This document shows, one piece after another, positions 17,176 through 26,431 of a stretch of DNA of 64,000 bases. A model generated the notes under the pieces. The model saw nothing but the letters and a program-made list of their open reading frames with translations. It did no database searches and was not told the origin of the DNA. The DNA is taken from NCBI GenBank assembly GCA_036676415.1, contig JAKFCX010000001.1, forward strand, positions 124,001 to 188,000. The letters are read 5' to 3'. Source of the DNA: JAEZDC01 sp036676415 (GTDB taxonomy: Bacteria; Bacteroidota; Bacteroidia; Chitinophagales; Chitinophagaceae). A program made the position numbers and the translations under genes. Every line of letters starts with the position of its first letter. Positions within the stretch are counted from its first letter, which is position 1.

Positions 17176-17183
17176 CAAATGTA
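17176..17183 (-). promoter_or_regulatory. -7 promoter box for the secreted-protein operon
   Basis: TACATTTG on the minus strand, exact TAnnTTTG, 13 bases before the first ATG. Confidence 0.5.
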
Positions 17184-17247
17184 AGCTTTGTAACCTAGGG
17201 CTGACTATAAAGAAACCAAAAAAGCTGCTTATGAAGTGTGAAATTCT

Positions 17248-17281
17248 TTTGGAAGACACGGACAAATTCCGTTTACATTTG
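17248..17281 (+). promoter_or_regulatory. -33/-7 promoter for kup
   Basis: TTTG at 17248-17251 and TACATTTG at 17274-17281 with 22 bases between. This is the only place in the window where both Bacteroidota elements line up well upstream of a start codon (17310). Confidence 0.5.
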
Positions 17282-17309
17282 TTAAAGAAACACAACACAA
17301 CTATATTTT

Positions 17310-19295
17310 GTGGGCAAACATCTTGATAAAGTAAGCGCTGCAGGGTTATTGATCGCTTTAGGAATTATTTATGGTGATATAGGAACGTCTCCGCTCTATG
17401 TTTTTAATGCCATCATCAAAAACAGGATCGTTACGCCTGAGCTGATAATAGGCAGTTTATCTTGCATTATCTGGACCCTCACACTCCAAACTACTATTAA
17501 ATATGTATGGCTCGTTTTAAGAGCTGATAATAAAGGTGAAGGTGGAACATTTTCGCTATTTGCATTGGTGAGAAGGAGAAAAAAATGGCTGGTCATTCCT
17601 GCAATGATCGGTGGTGCTGCATTATTAGCCGATGGAATTATCACACCTCCTATCTCTATCACATCTGCGATCGAAGGTTTGAAGGAGTTACCTGCTCTTC
17701 ATAAGATGTCTACCAACATTATTGTTGGAATTGTGATTGGCATTCTTGCATTGTTTTTCCTCGTACAACAATTCGGAACCGCTTCTATCGGTAAATTTTT
17801 CGGGCCGATCATGTTTATCTGGTTCACCATGCTGGCAATACTTGGAATCGTTCACTTATCAGATGATTTTTCCATATTCAAAGCACTTAACCCCTATTAT
17901 GCCATCAATTTTCTGGCAACTTATGAAGGGGGTTTCTGGTTATTAGGTGCTGTATTTCTCTGCACAACCGGGGCTGAAGCTTTGTATTCTGACCTGGGTC
18001 ATTGCGGAAGAGCGAATATCAGGAGATCGTGGATATTCGTTAAAGCCTGCCTGTTGTTGAATTATTTCGGACAGGGAGCCTTCCTGTTATCACACAGAGG
18101 TGGAATAATGATGGATGATGCCAACAGAAGTGCATTAGGTGTAAATGCTTTTTATGACCTGATGCCGGAATGGTTCGTTATTGCCGGAGTTATCATAGCC
18201 ACGACTGCTGCAGTAATTGCCAGCCAGGCAATGATTGCAGGATCTTATACATTGATCGCTGAAGCACTGAGATTGAATCTCTGGCCAAAGCTTAAAGTAA
18301 ACTACCCCAGTGAAGAGAAAGGGCAAATTTTTATCCCTTCGATTAACTTAATCATGTTCTTGGGTTGTGTTGGAGTAGTACTCTACTTCCGTGAATCTTC
18401 GAACATGGAGGCAGCTTACGGTTTAGCCATCATTGTTACAATGATCATGACCACTATTCTTTTTGCAAACTATATGGTTAGTAAAAGGGTGAAGCCTATC
18501 TGGATCTATTTATTTATCGGGGTTTATTCTATAATAGAAGCAGCTTTCCTTATCGCTAATATTGAGAAATTCCCTCATGGTGGTTTTGCAACCTTTATCG
18601 TGGGCGGAATTATGTTCTTTGTGATGTACGTTTGGTACCGTAGCAGGAAGATCAAGAACCGCTATGTGGAATTTGTAAGGCTTGAACATTATATACCACA
18701 GATACAGGAGCTGAGTAATGATAAAACTGTACCGAAGTATGCCACTCACCTGGTGTACATGACCAGTGCTAATAATCCAAAGGAAATTGAGCACAAGATC
18801 ATTCACTCTATCTTAAGCAAGAAACCGAAGAGAGCAGACATCTATTGGTTTGTGCATGTAGATGTATTAGACGATCCATATACCCAGGAATATATTGTAG
18901 AGCATATTATTCCAAACGATATCATTCGTGTGGAGTTCAGGTTAGGATTTAGGGTGGAGCACAGAATTAACCTGATGTTCAGAAAAGTAGTTTCAGACCT
19001 CGTAGCCAACAAAGAAGTGAATATCATCAGTCGTTACGAAAGCCAGGAAAAAAACAATGTGGCAGGAGATTTCCAGTTCGTGGTGATGGAGAAATACCTG
19101 AGCCAGGATAATGATCTTCCTTTCTTTGAACGTATTATTATGAAATTCTACTTCTGGCTAAAAGACATCAGCCTTAGCGAAGAAAGAGGCTTTGGGCTTG
19201 ATCCAAGTACCGTAACGATTGAAAAATTCCCATTGATCGTTTCGCCGGTGAGTAATCTTAAATTGAAGAGAATACTTCCGCTGGATGAAGAATAA
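17310..19295 (+). CDS. kup: KUP/HAK potassium uptake permease
   Basis: 661 residues; a proton-coupled potassium importer of the inner membrane. The N-terminal signature GIIYGDIGTSPLYVF is at about 18-32, followed by DNKGEGGTFSLFAL and ADGIITPPISITSAIEG, all hallmarks of the family. About twelve helices fill residues 10-450 and a soluble C-terminal domain covers the rest. The start is a GTG at 17310; no ATG precedes the conserved part. Convergent with sucD and separated from it by a terminator. Confidence 0.96.
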   Translation: MGKHLDKVSAAGLLIALGIIYGDIGTSPLYVFNAIIKNRIVTPELIIGSLSCIIWTLTLQTTIKYVWLVLRADNKGEGGTFSLFALVRRRKKWLVIPAMIGGAALLADGIITPPISITSAIEGLKELPALHKMSTNIIVGIVIGILALFFLVQQFGTASIGKFFGPIMFIWFTMLAILGIVHLSDDFSIFKALNPYYAINFLATYEGGFWLLGAVFLCTTGAEALYSDLGHCGRANIRRSWIFVKACLLLNYFGQGAFLLSHRGGIMMDDANRSALGVNAFYDLMPEWFVIAGVIIATTAAVIASQAMIAGSYTLIAEALRLNLWPKLKVNYPSEEKGQIFIPSINLIMFLGCVGVVLYFRESSNMEAAYGLAIIVTMIMTTILFANYMVSKRVKPIWIYLFIGVYSIIEAAFLIANIEKFPHGGFATFIVGGIMFFVMYVWYRSRKIKNRYVEFVRLEHYIPQIQELSNDKTVPKYATHLVYMTSANNPKEIEHKIIHSILSKKPKRADIYWFVHVDVLDDPYTQEYIVEHIIPNDIIRVEFRLGFRVEHRINLMFRKVVSDLVANKEVNIISRYESQEKNNVAGDFQFVVMEKYLSQDNDLPFFERIIMKFYFWLKDISLSEERGFGLDPSTVTIEKFPLIVSPVSNLKLKRILPLDEE

Positions 19296-19325
19296 AAAAG
19301 CTGCTCATTTCTGAACAGCTTTCAT
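19296..19325. terminator. Terminator between kup and sucD
   Basis: AAAGCTG and CAGCTTT pair around a short loop, preceded by an A-tract. It can serve both convergent genes. Confidence 0.7.
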
Positions 19326-19347
19326 CTTATTTTTTACTTCCCACTTC

Positions 19348-20220
19348 TTATTTCTTTAACGCTTCGGCCATTTTCTTCCCGATATCAGCAGGGCTGTCAA
19401 CAACAGTAATTCCACATTCAGCCATGATCTTCATTTTGGCAGCAGCTGTATCATCTGCACCACCAATAATTGCTCCGGCATGACCCATTCTTCTTCCTGG
19501 AGGAGCTGTTTGCCCGGCAATAAAACCAACTACCGGTTTTCTTGAATTTTCCTTTATCCATTTTGCAGCTTCAGCTTCCATTCCACCACCGATCTCACCG
19601 ATCATTACAATACCTTCTGTTTCAGGATCATTCATAAACAATTCCACTGCTTCTTTGGTTGTGGTACCGATGATCGGGTCACCACCAATTCCTATTGCAG
19701 TAGAAATTCCCATTCCTGCTTTTACAACCTGGTCAGCAGCTTCATATGTTAATGTTCCGCTTTTTGACACGATACCAATCTTTCCCTTTTTAAAGATAAA
19801 ACCAGGCATGATACCAACTTTCGCTTCATCTGCTGTAATTACACCAGGACAGTTTGGCCCTATTAATCTTGTAGTCTTTCCAAGGAGGTAACTCTTCACT
19901 TTCACCATATCCTGCACCGGAATTCCTTCTGTTATGCAAACCACCAATGCAATTCCTGCATCTGCAGCTTCCATAATAGCGTCTGCAGCAAAAGCAGGTG
20001 GAACGAAAATGATGCTTACATCTGCACCAGTTTGCTTTACGGCTTCGGCAACAGTATTGAAAATTGGTTTGTCGAGATGAGTGCCTCCACCTTTTCCAGG
20101 AGTTACACCACCTACCACATTTGTTCCGTATTCTATCATTTGCGTGGCGTGAAAAGTACCTTCTGTACCTGTAAAGCCCTGTACGATTATCTTGGAATTC
20201 TTATTTACCAGTACTGACAT
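19348..20220 (-). CDS. sucD: Succinate-CoA ligase (ADP/GDP-forming) subunit alpha
   Basis: 290 residues; TCA cycle enzyme that makes ATP or GTP from succinyl-CoA. CoA-binding Rossmann region IIVQGFTGTEGTFHA at 11-25, LIGPNCPGVI, SKSGTLTYE, and the phosphohistidine loop RRMGHAGAII (His near 248). The beta subunit gene sucC is not in the window. A perfect TAATTTTG box lies 19 bases before the ATG. Confidence 0.97.
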   Translation of the reverse strand: MSVLVNKNSKIIVQGFTGTEGTFHATQMIEYGTNVVGGVTPGKGGGTHLDKPIFNTVAEAVKQTGADVSIIFVPPAFAADAIMEAADAGIALVVCITEGIPVQDMVKVKSYLLGKTTRLIGPNCPGVITADEAKVGIMPGFIFKKGKIGIVSKSGTLTYEAADQVVKAGMGISTAIGIGGDPIIGTTTKEAVELFMNDPETEGIVMIGEIGGGMEAEAAKWIKENSRKPVVGFIAGQTAPPGRRMGHAGAIIGGADDTAAAKMKIMAECGITVVDSPADIGKKMAEALKK

Positions 20221-20239
20221 AAGCGTTATTTAGTGGCGG

Positions 20240-20247
20240 CAAAATTA
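20240..20247 (-). promoter_or_regulatory. -7 promoter box for sucD
   Basis: TAATTTTG on the minus strand, exact TAnnTTTG. Confidence 0.45.
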
Positions 20248-20304
20248 GGGGAAAGGACTTGGAGTTGGCTGATTAAAATCAGTGGTTTTATACCAGCTGT
20301 GCAT

Positions 20305-20396
20305 TTTCATAGCACCGTCTGTTGGGTCGCAAATCCGACGACGGAGGATTCACCGAGGCAATAACCTGCAATAACTATTGATGAGGTAATCACTTC
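20305..20396 (+). repeat. Dispersed intergenic repeat R, copy R3 (forward, long, 92 bp)
   Basis: TTTCATAGCACCGTCTGTTG ... AATCC/GGATT hairpin ... GAGGTAATCACTTC. It has the same 92-base length as R6 and differs from it at only a few positions over the first 60 bases. Confidence 0.75.
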
Positions 20397-20469
20397 AGGG
20401 TTCAGAACTTTGAGGAGCATTGCCCAGCCTCGATTATCTTTGCTGGCCTTTCTGAGTAATGCTCAGAAC

Positions 20470-20502
20470 GTACAAGTGAGTGACACAACCAACGATGCCA
20501 CA
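20470..20502 (+). repeat. Dispersed intergenic repeat R, copy R4 (reverse, short)
   Basis: GTACAAGTGAGTGACACAAC, identical over 20 bases to R15 at 63681-63700, then CAACGATGCCACATAG. It faces R3. Confidence 0.75.
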
Positions 20503-20557
20503 TAGGTAAACGCTGGCAAAACACTCATAAATCATCATAAATAACTCAGAATATAGA

Positions 20558-22384
20558 ATGTTCAGAACCAGGACCTGCGGAGAATTAAGAATATCTAACG
20601 TAAACGAAGAAGTTACCTTAGCCGGTTGGGTGCAAACCGTAAGAAAATTCGGCGCCATTACATTTGTTGACCTCAGAGACCGTTACGGCATCACCCAATT
20701 ATTATTTGGAGAAGAACTGAATGCTTTGCTGGATGAAAATCCTCTAGGCCGGGAATTCGTATTGCAGGCTACCGGAAAAGTGAATGAACGCAGCAACAAA
20801 AATGCAAACATTCCAACAGGTGATATTGAGATTCTGATCTCGTCTTTTAAAGTATTGAATAAGTCTGTTACACCTCCGTTTACCATTCAAGATGACACCG
20901 ATGGTGGAGATGACGTGAGAATGAAATATCGTTTTCTTGACTTACGTAGAAATGCAGTAAAGAAAAATCTTGAATTGCGTTATGCCGTAAACCGTGCTGC
21001 AAGGAATTATTTGCATGAGCAGGGATTCATGGATATTGAAACACCTTTTCTAATCAAATCTACTCCAGAAGGTGCAAGAGATTTTGTTGTTCCATCAAGG
21101 ATGAATGCCGGACAGTTTTATGCATTGCCTCAAAGTCCACAAACCTTTAAGCAATTGCTGATGGTGAGTGGTTATGACCGTTACTACCAGATCGTAAAAT
21201 GTTTCAGGGATGAAGACCTGAGAGCAGATCGTCAGCCAGAGTTTACACAGATCGATTGTGAAATGGCATTTGTTGAGCAGGAAGACATCCTGAATATGTT
21301 TGAGGGAATGGTAAAATCGATCTTCAAAGAAGTAAAAGGAATTGATTATACCGATACCGTTGAACGAATGACCTGGGAAGAAGCCATGTGGCAATATGGC
21401 AACGATAAACCAGACATTCGATTTGAGATGAAACTGGCCAACCTGAAATTTCCCTCACATACATTTCCCACAAAGGACAGTAAAGAAAACCTGATCGGTG
21501 GAGTTGATTTTAAAGTGTTTGACGAAGCGGAAACAGTGATCGCTATTGCCGTTCCGGGTGCTGCAGAATATTCGAGGAAACAGACAGATGAACTGACTGA
21601 ATGGGTAAAACGTCCACAGATCGGCATGAAAGGTTTGGTGTTTATTAAGTGTAATGCTGATGGAACATGCAAAAGCAGCGTAGATAAATTTTATGGCGAA
21701 GAGAAACTAAAAGCCATTGCTGAATATGCCAATGCAAAACCGGGTGATTTAGTATTAATACTTGCCGGTGCAGAAGAAAGAACAAGAAAAGCTACGAGTG
21801 ACCTGAGGATGGAACTGGCTGAAAGACTTGGTTTAAGAAAGAAAGATGAGTTCAGGTTATTGTGGGTGCTGGACTTTCCATTGTTTGAATATGATGAAGA
21901 AGGAAATCGCTGGGTGGCAAGGCATCATCCTTTCACCTCACCAAAACCAGCACAGATAGAGACGATGATCAATAATAATCCTGTGATTGAAAATGCTGCT
22001 GAGTATTTAAAACATCCATATGCAACCATCAAAGCCAATGCTTATGATATGGTGCTTAACGGAAATGAAATTGGCGGAGGATCGATTCGTATATACCAGA
22101 GAGAATTACAGGAGAAAATGTTTGCTGCATTGGGGATGGATGAAGAAGAACAGAAACATAAATTCGGATTTCTTTTAGGTGCATTTGAATATGGCGCACC
22201 TCCACATGGTGGAATTGCGTTTGGTTTTGACCGTTTGTGTGCCATTCTCGGTGGAAGTGAAAGCATCCGTGATTTTATTGCATTTCCAAAGAACAATTCG
22301 GGAAGAGATGTAATGTTAGATGCACCTTCGGCGATAGATGAAAAACAATTTGAAGAGTTACAGATAAAGTTGGATTTAAAATAA
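20558..22384 (+). CDS. aspS: Aspartyl-tRNA synthetase
   Basis: 608 residues, bacterial class IIb type. Order: N-terminal OB-fold anticodon-binding domain (FRTRTCGELR, VTLAGWVQTVRKFG), catalytic core with motif 1/2 (FRDEDLRADRQPEFTQID), the bacterial GAD insertion (about 300-420) and motif 3 (GGIAFGFDRL). It charges tRNA-Asp in the cytoplasm. The stop overlaps the next ATG by one base, so a small membrane protein is co-translated. Confidence 0.97.
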   Translation: MFRTRTCGELRISNVNEEVTLAGWVQTVRKFGAITFVDLRDRYGITQLLFGEELNALLDENPLGREFVLQATGKVNERSNKNANIPTGDIEILISSFKVLNKSVTPPFTIQDDTDGGDDVRMKYRFLDLRRNAVKKNLELRYAVNRAARNYLHEQGFMDIETPFLIKSTPEGARDFVVPSRMNAGQFYALPQSPQTFKQLLMVSGYDRYYQIVKCFRDEDLRADRQPEFTQIDCEMAFVEQEDILNMFEGMVKSIFKEVKGIDYTDTVERMTWEEAMWQYGNDKPDIRFEMKLANLKFPSHTFPTKDSKENLIGGVDFKVFDEAETVIAIAVPGAAEYSRKQTDELTEWVKRPQIGMKGLVFIKCNADGTCKSSVDKFYGEEKLKAIAEYANAKPGDLVLILAGAEERTRKATSDLRMELAERLGLRKKDEFRLLWVLDFPLFEYDEEGNRWVARHHPFTSPKPAQIETMINNNPVIENAAEYLKHPYATIKANAYDMVLNGNEIGGGSIRIYQRELQEKMFAALGMDEEEQKHKFGFLLGAFEYGAPPHGGIAFGFDRLCAILGGSESIRDFIAFPKNNSGRDVMLDAPSAIDEKQFEELQIKLDLK

Positions 22385-22899
22385 TGCAGAAACATACCTT
22401 TTACAAGATCACCAGTTATATCCTCCTTCCTGTTGCAGCACTATTCGGTGTCTTTACATTGATCTTATTATTTGTTGCACTTGCAAATCCACCTATGTTA
22501 CTGCCTTTGTTTGTAGTAGCATGTGTGGTGATTTATGTCATCACCAGTTTCAAATTCCTCAACAGAGGAATCATCCGCAACAATGAATGTAAACCAGGCC
22601 TGAGAGACTGGATAAAAGTAAACGCTTATGTTTCAGTAGTTTTTGCCACCTTGATGCTGATACAAACAATAGCAGTAGTACAGAACCCTGAACTGATGTC
22701 GAAAGCCTTGGATGATACGCTGGCAATGCAACCAGCCAATCAACAACTATCCAAAGCCATGATGATGAATATGGTAACCGGAATCATGTATTTTTTTGGT
22801 GTGATCTCAGTGTTATTATTCATACACATCTTCATCACTTTCCGGTTACTGAAACAGTACAGGTATTTGTTTGAAACCTCACCCAACGATCCAGAGTAA
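22384..22899 (+). CDS. Small polytopic membrane protein of unknown function
   Basis: 171 residues with four hydrophobic helices (about 9-33, 38-57, 77-98, 127-152) and short polar loops. No family is recognised. The ATG shares its A with the aspS stop codon (TAATG), so translation is probably coupled. The end overlaps the convergent L,D-transpeptidase gene by 21 bases. Confidence 0.75.
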   Translation: MQKHTFYKITSYILLPVAALFGVFTLILLFVALANPPMLLPLFVVACVVIYVITSFKFLNRGIIRNNECKPGLRDWIKVNAYVSVVFATLMLIQTIAVVQNPELMSKALDDTLAMQPANQQLSKAMMMNMVTGIMYFFGVISVLLFIHIFITFRLLKQYRYLFETSPNDPE

Positions 22900-23511
22900 A
22901 ATGGGCTTATTGCTTTTATCAATATAACCTGAAAGCACCTCCAAAAACTTATACGACACCATCGGACATCCTTCGCTGTTGCATAAATATTCAGGATACA
23001 AATTTTTATCCGGCACACAATCGTAGGCATGCAAAACGATGAACCTTTCAAAAGCTTTGCTGTTTGTATTATCCAAACCATGCAGTTTATATGCTTTGCC
23101 GAATCTTCCGTTGTACTTCGATCCTATTTTATATTTGCCTGGACTGCTGCAAAGGCTATTTGGCGTATTGGAGAACACAGCGTTTCTCGACCAATACTTC
23201 CCTCCTGCACCATGTGCCACTAAACCGTTATGCATTATTGAATCCTTCTTCAAATCCATCACAGCAAATCTTTCCAATCCGCTATGCATCGAAAGATCAG
23301 CAATGAATACAATATCCTGGTTATAATGTTTAGTTTTCGTGAACTCTTTAGCGAATGGAACAAGGCTGTCGATTTTTTTGTTAAACTGATCTTTGAGAAA
23401 TACCATCGCTGAAGGCTTTTCAACTGCTGATTTATTCTTTTGTTGAGAACCACGGGTATCATCTTTGCAACTGAAATAAAATATTGAAATAAGCAGCAGC
23501 AGCTTGTTCAT
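22879..23511 (-). CDS. Murein L,D-transpeptidase catalytic-domain lipoprotein (YkuD_2-like)
   Basis: 210 residues. A short signal ends in FSC (Cys15), a weak lipobox. The C-terminal half has the cysteine transpeptidase features: a conserved KLHGLDNTNS, RFIVLHAYDCVP and the nucleophile region CNSEGCPMVS (GC near 182). Such enzymes make 3-3 cross-links or attach proteins to peptidoglycan; this subgroup is little studied. It converges on and overlaps the membrane protein downstream of aspS. Confidence 0.85.
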   Translation of the reverse strand: MNKLLLLISIFYFSCKDDTRGSQQKNKSAVEKPSAMVFLKDQFNKKIDSLVPFAKEFTKTKHYNQDIVFIADLSMHSGLERFAVMDLKKDSIMHNGLVAHGAGGKYWSRNAVFSNTPNSLCSSPGKYKIGSKYNGRFGKAYKLHGLDNTNSKAFERFIVLHAYDCVPDKNLYPEYLCNSEGCPMVSYKFLEVLSGYIDKSNKPILLWIVG

Positions 23512-23578
23512 GGTTCAACTTAACCAGATTTACTGAACCGCAATGCAAACAACTTCTTAAAAGATTTAACTTGCCACC

Positions 23579-24838
23579 ATGTCAACTCCTCTTGCAGAAA
23601 GAATGCGGCCAAATACTTTAGATGAGCTTGTAGGACAAGAGCACCTTACCGGACAAGGAAGTATTTTACGTACTACAATTGAGAATGGAAATATTCCTTC
23701 CATGATACTTTGGGGACCTCCAGGAACTGGCAAAACAACTATTGCTAATATCATTGCGCACACGTTGAATGTTCCTTACTTTCAGCTCAGTGCAATCAGC
23801 AGTGGAGTGAAAGACGTTCGTGAAGTGATCGAACAGGCCAAACAACAAACCAGTGCCATTCTGTTTATTGATGAGATACATCGTTTTAATAAAGGTCAAC
23901 AGGATGCTTTGCTTGGTGCTGTAGAAAAAGGAACAGTAACACTGATCGGTGCTACCACAGAAAATCCCTCTTTTGAAGTGAACTCGGCTTTGCTCAGCCG
24001 AAGCCAGGTTTATGTTTTAAAAGCGTTAGATGAAACAGCACTCACAAAACTTTTACAACAAGCCATTGAAAAAGATGAGCAACTGCAGCAATATAAAATT
24101 GAATTGAAAGAAACTGCAGCACTCATCAACATCAGTGGTGGTGATGCAAGGAAATTATTGAATTTGCTGGAGCTTGTTGTTTCCGCTTCAAAATCGAAAT
24201 CTATTATTATTACCGATGATTATGTAATGTCTGTTGCCCAGAAACGCATTGCTATTTATGACAAACAGGGTGAACAGCATTACGACATCATCTCCGCTTT
24301 TATAAAAAGTATGAGAGGCAGCGATCCCAATGCTGCTGTTTATTGGCTGGCAAGAATGATTGAAGGTGGTGAAGACGTAAAATTCATTGCACGACGAATG
24401 GTGATCTTTGCCAGTGAAGATGTTGGCAATGCAAATCCAAATGCATTGCTCCTTGCTAATACAACTTTTGATGCAGTAAATAAGATCGGCTATCCTGAAT
24501 CACGAATCATTCTCTCACAATGTGCCACTTACCTGGCTTCTTCGGCCAAGAGTAATGCATCTTATATGGCTATCGGCGAAGCAATTGCTGCAGTTCAAAA
24601 ACATGGTGATCTTCCTGTGCCTTTACATATTCGTAATGCACCAACAAAGCTTATGAAAGATCTCAACTACGGAAAAGACTACAAGTATTCTCACCAGGGT
24701 GAAGGAAACTTTCTTGAGCAGGAATATTTACCAGATAAAATAAAAGGCAGTAAGTTTTATGATCCCGGGAATAATGCAAGAGAAAATGAATTGCGGAAGT
24801 TTTTAAAGGATCGCTGGAAAGATAAATACGGTTATTAG
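23579..24838 (+). CDS. rarA: Replication-associated recombination protein A, AAA ATPase
   Basis: 419 residues; RarA/MgsA/WRNIP1 clamp-loader-like ATPase acting at stalled replication forks. PLAERMRPNTLDELVGQEHL at the N-terminus, Walker A GPPGTGKTT near 46, Walker B ILFIDEIHRFNKGQQDALL, sensor TTENPSFEVN, and the C-terminal tetramerisation domain (DPNAAVYWLARM, then RIILSQCATYLA). Monocistronic; its end faces the peroxidase gene across repeat R5. Confidence 0.96.
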   Translation: MSTPLAERMRPNTLDELVGQEHLTGQGSILRTTIENGNIPSMILWGPPGTGKTTIANIIAHTLNVPYFQLSAISSGVKDVREVIEQAKQQTSAILFIDEIHRFNKGQQDALLGAVEKGTVTLIGATTENPSFEVNSALLSRSQVYVLKALDETALTKLLQQAIEKDEQLQQYKIELKETAALINISGGDARKLLNLLELVVSASKSKSIIITDDYVMSVAQKRIAIYDKQGEQHYDIISAFIKSMRGSDPNAAVYWLARMIEGGEDVKFIARRMVIFASEDVGNANPNALLLANTTFDAVNKIGYPESRIILSQCATYLASSAKSNASYMAIGEAIAAVQKHGDLPVPLHIRNAPTKLMKDLNYGKDYKYSHQGEGNFLEQEYLPDKIKGSKFYDPGNNARENELRKFLKDRWKDKYGY

Positions 24839-24854
24839 TACACAGGCAGTTGTT

Positions 24855-24899
24855 TTTCATAGCATCTTCGTTGTCCCGATAGCTATCGGGACTCACTTC
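24855..24899 (+). repeat. Dispersed intergenic repeat R, copy R5 (forward, palindrome variant)
   Basis: TTTCATAGCATCTTCGTTG, then the 16-base palindrome CCCGATAGCTATCGGG, then ACTCACTTC. CAGTTG and CAACTG flank it as a 6-base inverted repeat. It may serve as a terminator between convergent genes. Confidence 0.7.
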
Positions 24900-24910
24900 A
24901 ACTGCAATGC

Positions 24911-25951
24911 TTAACGGGGCTTTTTAAATCGATTATCATTTATCATCGTAGAATCGGTTAGTGTATTTAAAAATGCAGTAAGCTGTCCCTGCTCAAAATT
25001 ACTCAACGGAATTCCGGCAGTTAACAATGGATCTGTTGTTGGCCCATTTACCACACCACCATTGTAATGCATATACATATTTGTATAGCTGAAGAATCGT
25101 CCATCATGTGCAAATGGTCTTGTCAGTTGTGCATTCCGCAAAGACAATACACGGAACTTTAAAGAATCATTGCTATTACCTGTTGCCCTCATTCTGCCAA
25201 AATCATTTCTGTCAGGATCAGTTGCAAGCCCAATATTTCTGTAGGTCATATCAGTGAACAAAGGTTCTTTATGACAAGTGCCACATTTCGTTTTAAAAAT
25301 ATCATAACCCAATTGTTCGGCTAAAGTAAATGTAGCTTCTCCTCTTTTCACTTTGTCATACTTGCTGTTATTACTAACAATGGTCAATACAAACTGTGAT
25401 AATGCTTTTGTCATTCTATCAGCATTGATCTCCGGATCACCATAAGCAGCACGAAACATACTCCTGTACATTGCGTCCATCTTCAACTTAGCAATAACAT
25501 TTTCGACTGTTTCACCCATATCAACCGGTGAATTGATGTGATCGATATATACATCTTCCAGTTTCTTTTTACTTCCATCCTGCAAAAACTCATTGTACCA
25601 GGCCATGTTATAAATGCCGGGAGGATTTCTGTAAGTATCTCCTCCATGACCATGTGCAAATGAATGATCTTCATGTGTAAATGCACTCTCCTGTTCATGG
25701 CAACTTGCACACGAAATATGATGAGTTTTACTCAGCATACCTTCATAAAAAAGATGCCTGCCCAGTTCAATTCCTTCAGCTGTCAATGGATTCTGTGTGA
25801 AATCATACTCCGGCTCCGGCCATCCTGCAGGAACAATAAAACTTACTGCATTTGGAGGAAGTATATAATCGATCTTTCTGCAACTCTCTAACAAGAGAGC
25901 TCCACTAATGATAAATCCAATAATCAATATCAGTACATATCGCTTCATCAA
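24911..25951 (-). CDS. Di-heme cytochrome c peroxidase family lipoprotein
   Basis: 346 residues. The signal peptide ends in the lipobox LESC (Cys24). Two CXXCH heme sites, CASCH (about 81-85) and CGTCH (about 224), mark the CcpA/MauG family, which reduces hydrogen peroxide or oxidises partner proteins. A His-rich loop (HEDHSFAHGHGG) follows the first heme. ELGRHLFYE and RPFAHDGRFF are family motifs. The first four bases overlap the end of arfB (ATGA). Confidence 0.9.
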   Translation of the reverse strand: MMKRYVLILIIGFIISGALLLESCRKIDYILPPNAVSFIVPAGWPEPEYDFTQNPLTAEGIELGRHLFYEGMLSKTHHISCASCHEQESAFTHEDHSFAHGHGGDTYRNPPGIYNMAWYNEFLQDGSKKKLEDVYIDHINSPVDMGETVENVIAKLKMDAMYRSMFRAAYGDPEINADRMTKALSQFVLTIVSNNSKYDKVKRGEATFTLAEQLGYDIFKTKCGTCHKEPLFTDMTYRNIGLATDPDRNDFGRMRATGNSNDSLKFRVLSLRNAQLTRPFAHDGRFFSYTNMYMHYNGGVVNGPTTDPLLTAGIPLSNFEQGQLTAFLNTLTDSTMINDNRFKKPR

Positions 25952-26400
25952 AAATCGGTTGATCTGTATTTCTTTCTTGTTTGCTTTATCTCACTTCTCG
26001 TTTTCTTATTCTTCAAGATCTTCTCTTTTACAGCTTTCGGAACCTTTGTAGCTATTCTCGATTTCTTCTTCACCAAAGCCTGTTCAATAAGATGATTCAT
26101 TTTTTTGATGACACGTTGCTTGTTACCAAGCTGTGATCTTTCAACCTGTGATTTCACCAGCAAAAATCCTTCAGCAGTGATCTTATTAGCCAGCTTTTCC
26201 TTTACCAGCAACTTCTGGTCATCATTCAATAATTGCGAAGTTTCAACATTCCACCTACCCTCTACCATCGTCTCTACCTTGTTTACATTCTGGCCACCTT
26301 TGCCTCCACTTCTTGCTGTTCTGAATGCTATCTCCTGTGTAATATCTACATTCATATAATAGTTACGATATTTAGACCTGAGATCATCGATCTCCACCAT
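25948..26400 (-). CDS. arfB: Alternative ribosome-rescue peptidyl-tRNA hydrolase ArfB
   Basis: 150 residues from the first ATG; an internal ATG at 26355 (MNVDITQEIAF) gives 135 residues, close to the family length, and may be the true start. The release-factor motif is SGGKGGQNVNK with the catalytic GGQ. The C-terminal tail is strongly basic (KKNRSEI-type Lys/Arg run), as needed to enter the empty mRNA channel of stalled ribosomes. It overlaps the peroxidase start by four bases and is divergent from dtd across 31 bases. Confidence 0.92.
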   Translation of the reverse strand: MVEIDDLRSKYRNYYMNVDITQEIAFRTARSGGKGGQNVNKVETMVEGRWNVETSQLLNDDQKLLVKEKLANKITAEGFLLVKSQVERSQLGNKQRVIKKMNHLIEQALVKKKSRIATKVPKAVKEKILKNKKTRSEIKQTRKKYRSTDF

Positions 26401-26431
26401 ATAAAGGTAGAAGTAAAACTGTTAAAGAATT

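Larger units (their letters stand above)
20221..20557. other. Divergent intergenic region sucD / aspS
   Basis: 337 bases without a gene. It holds the sucD promoter box, repeat copies R3 (forward, long) and R4 (reverse, short) facing each other 73 bases apart, and between them a small hairpin CTGAG-TAATG-CTCAG (20452-20466). The aspS promoter was not recognised. Confidence 0.6.

Noticed and set aside
23029..23326. Three overlapping plus-strand frames of 64-95 codons
   Set aside because: Antisense to the L,D-transpeptidase, which has clear catalytic motifs.
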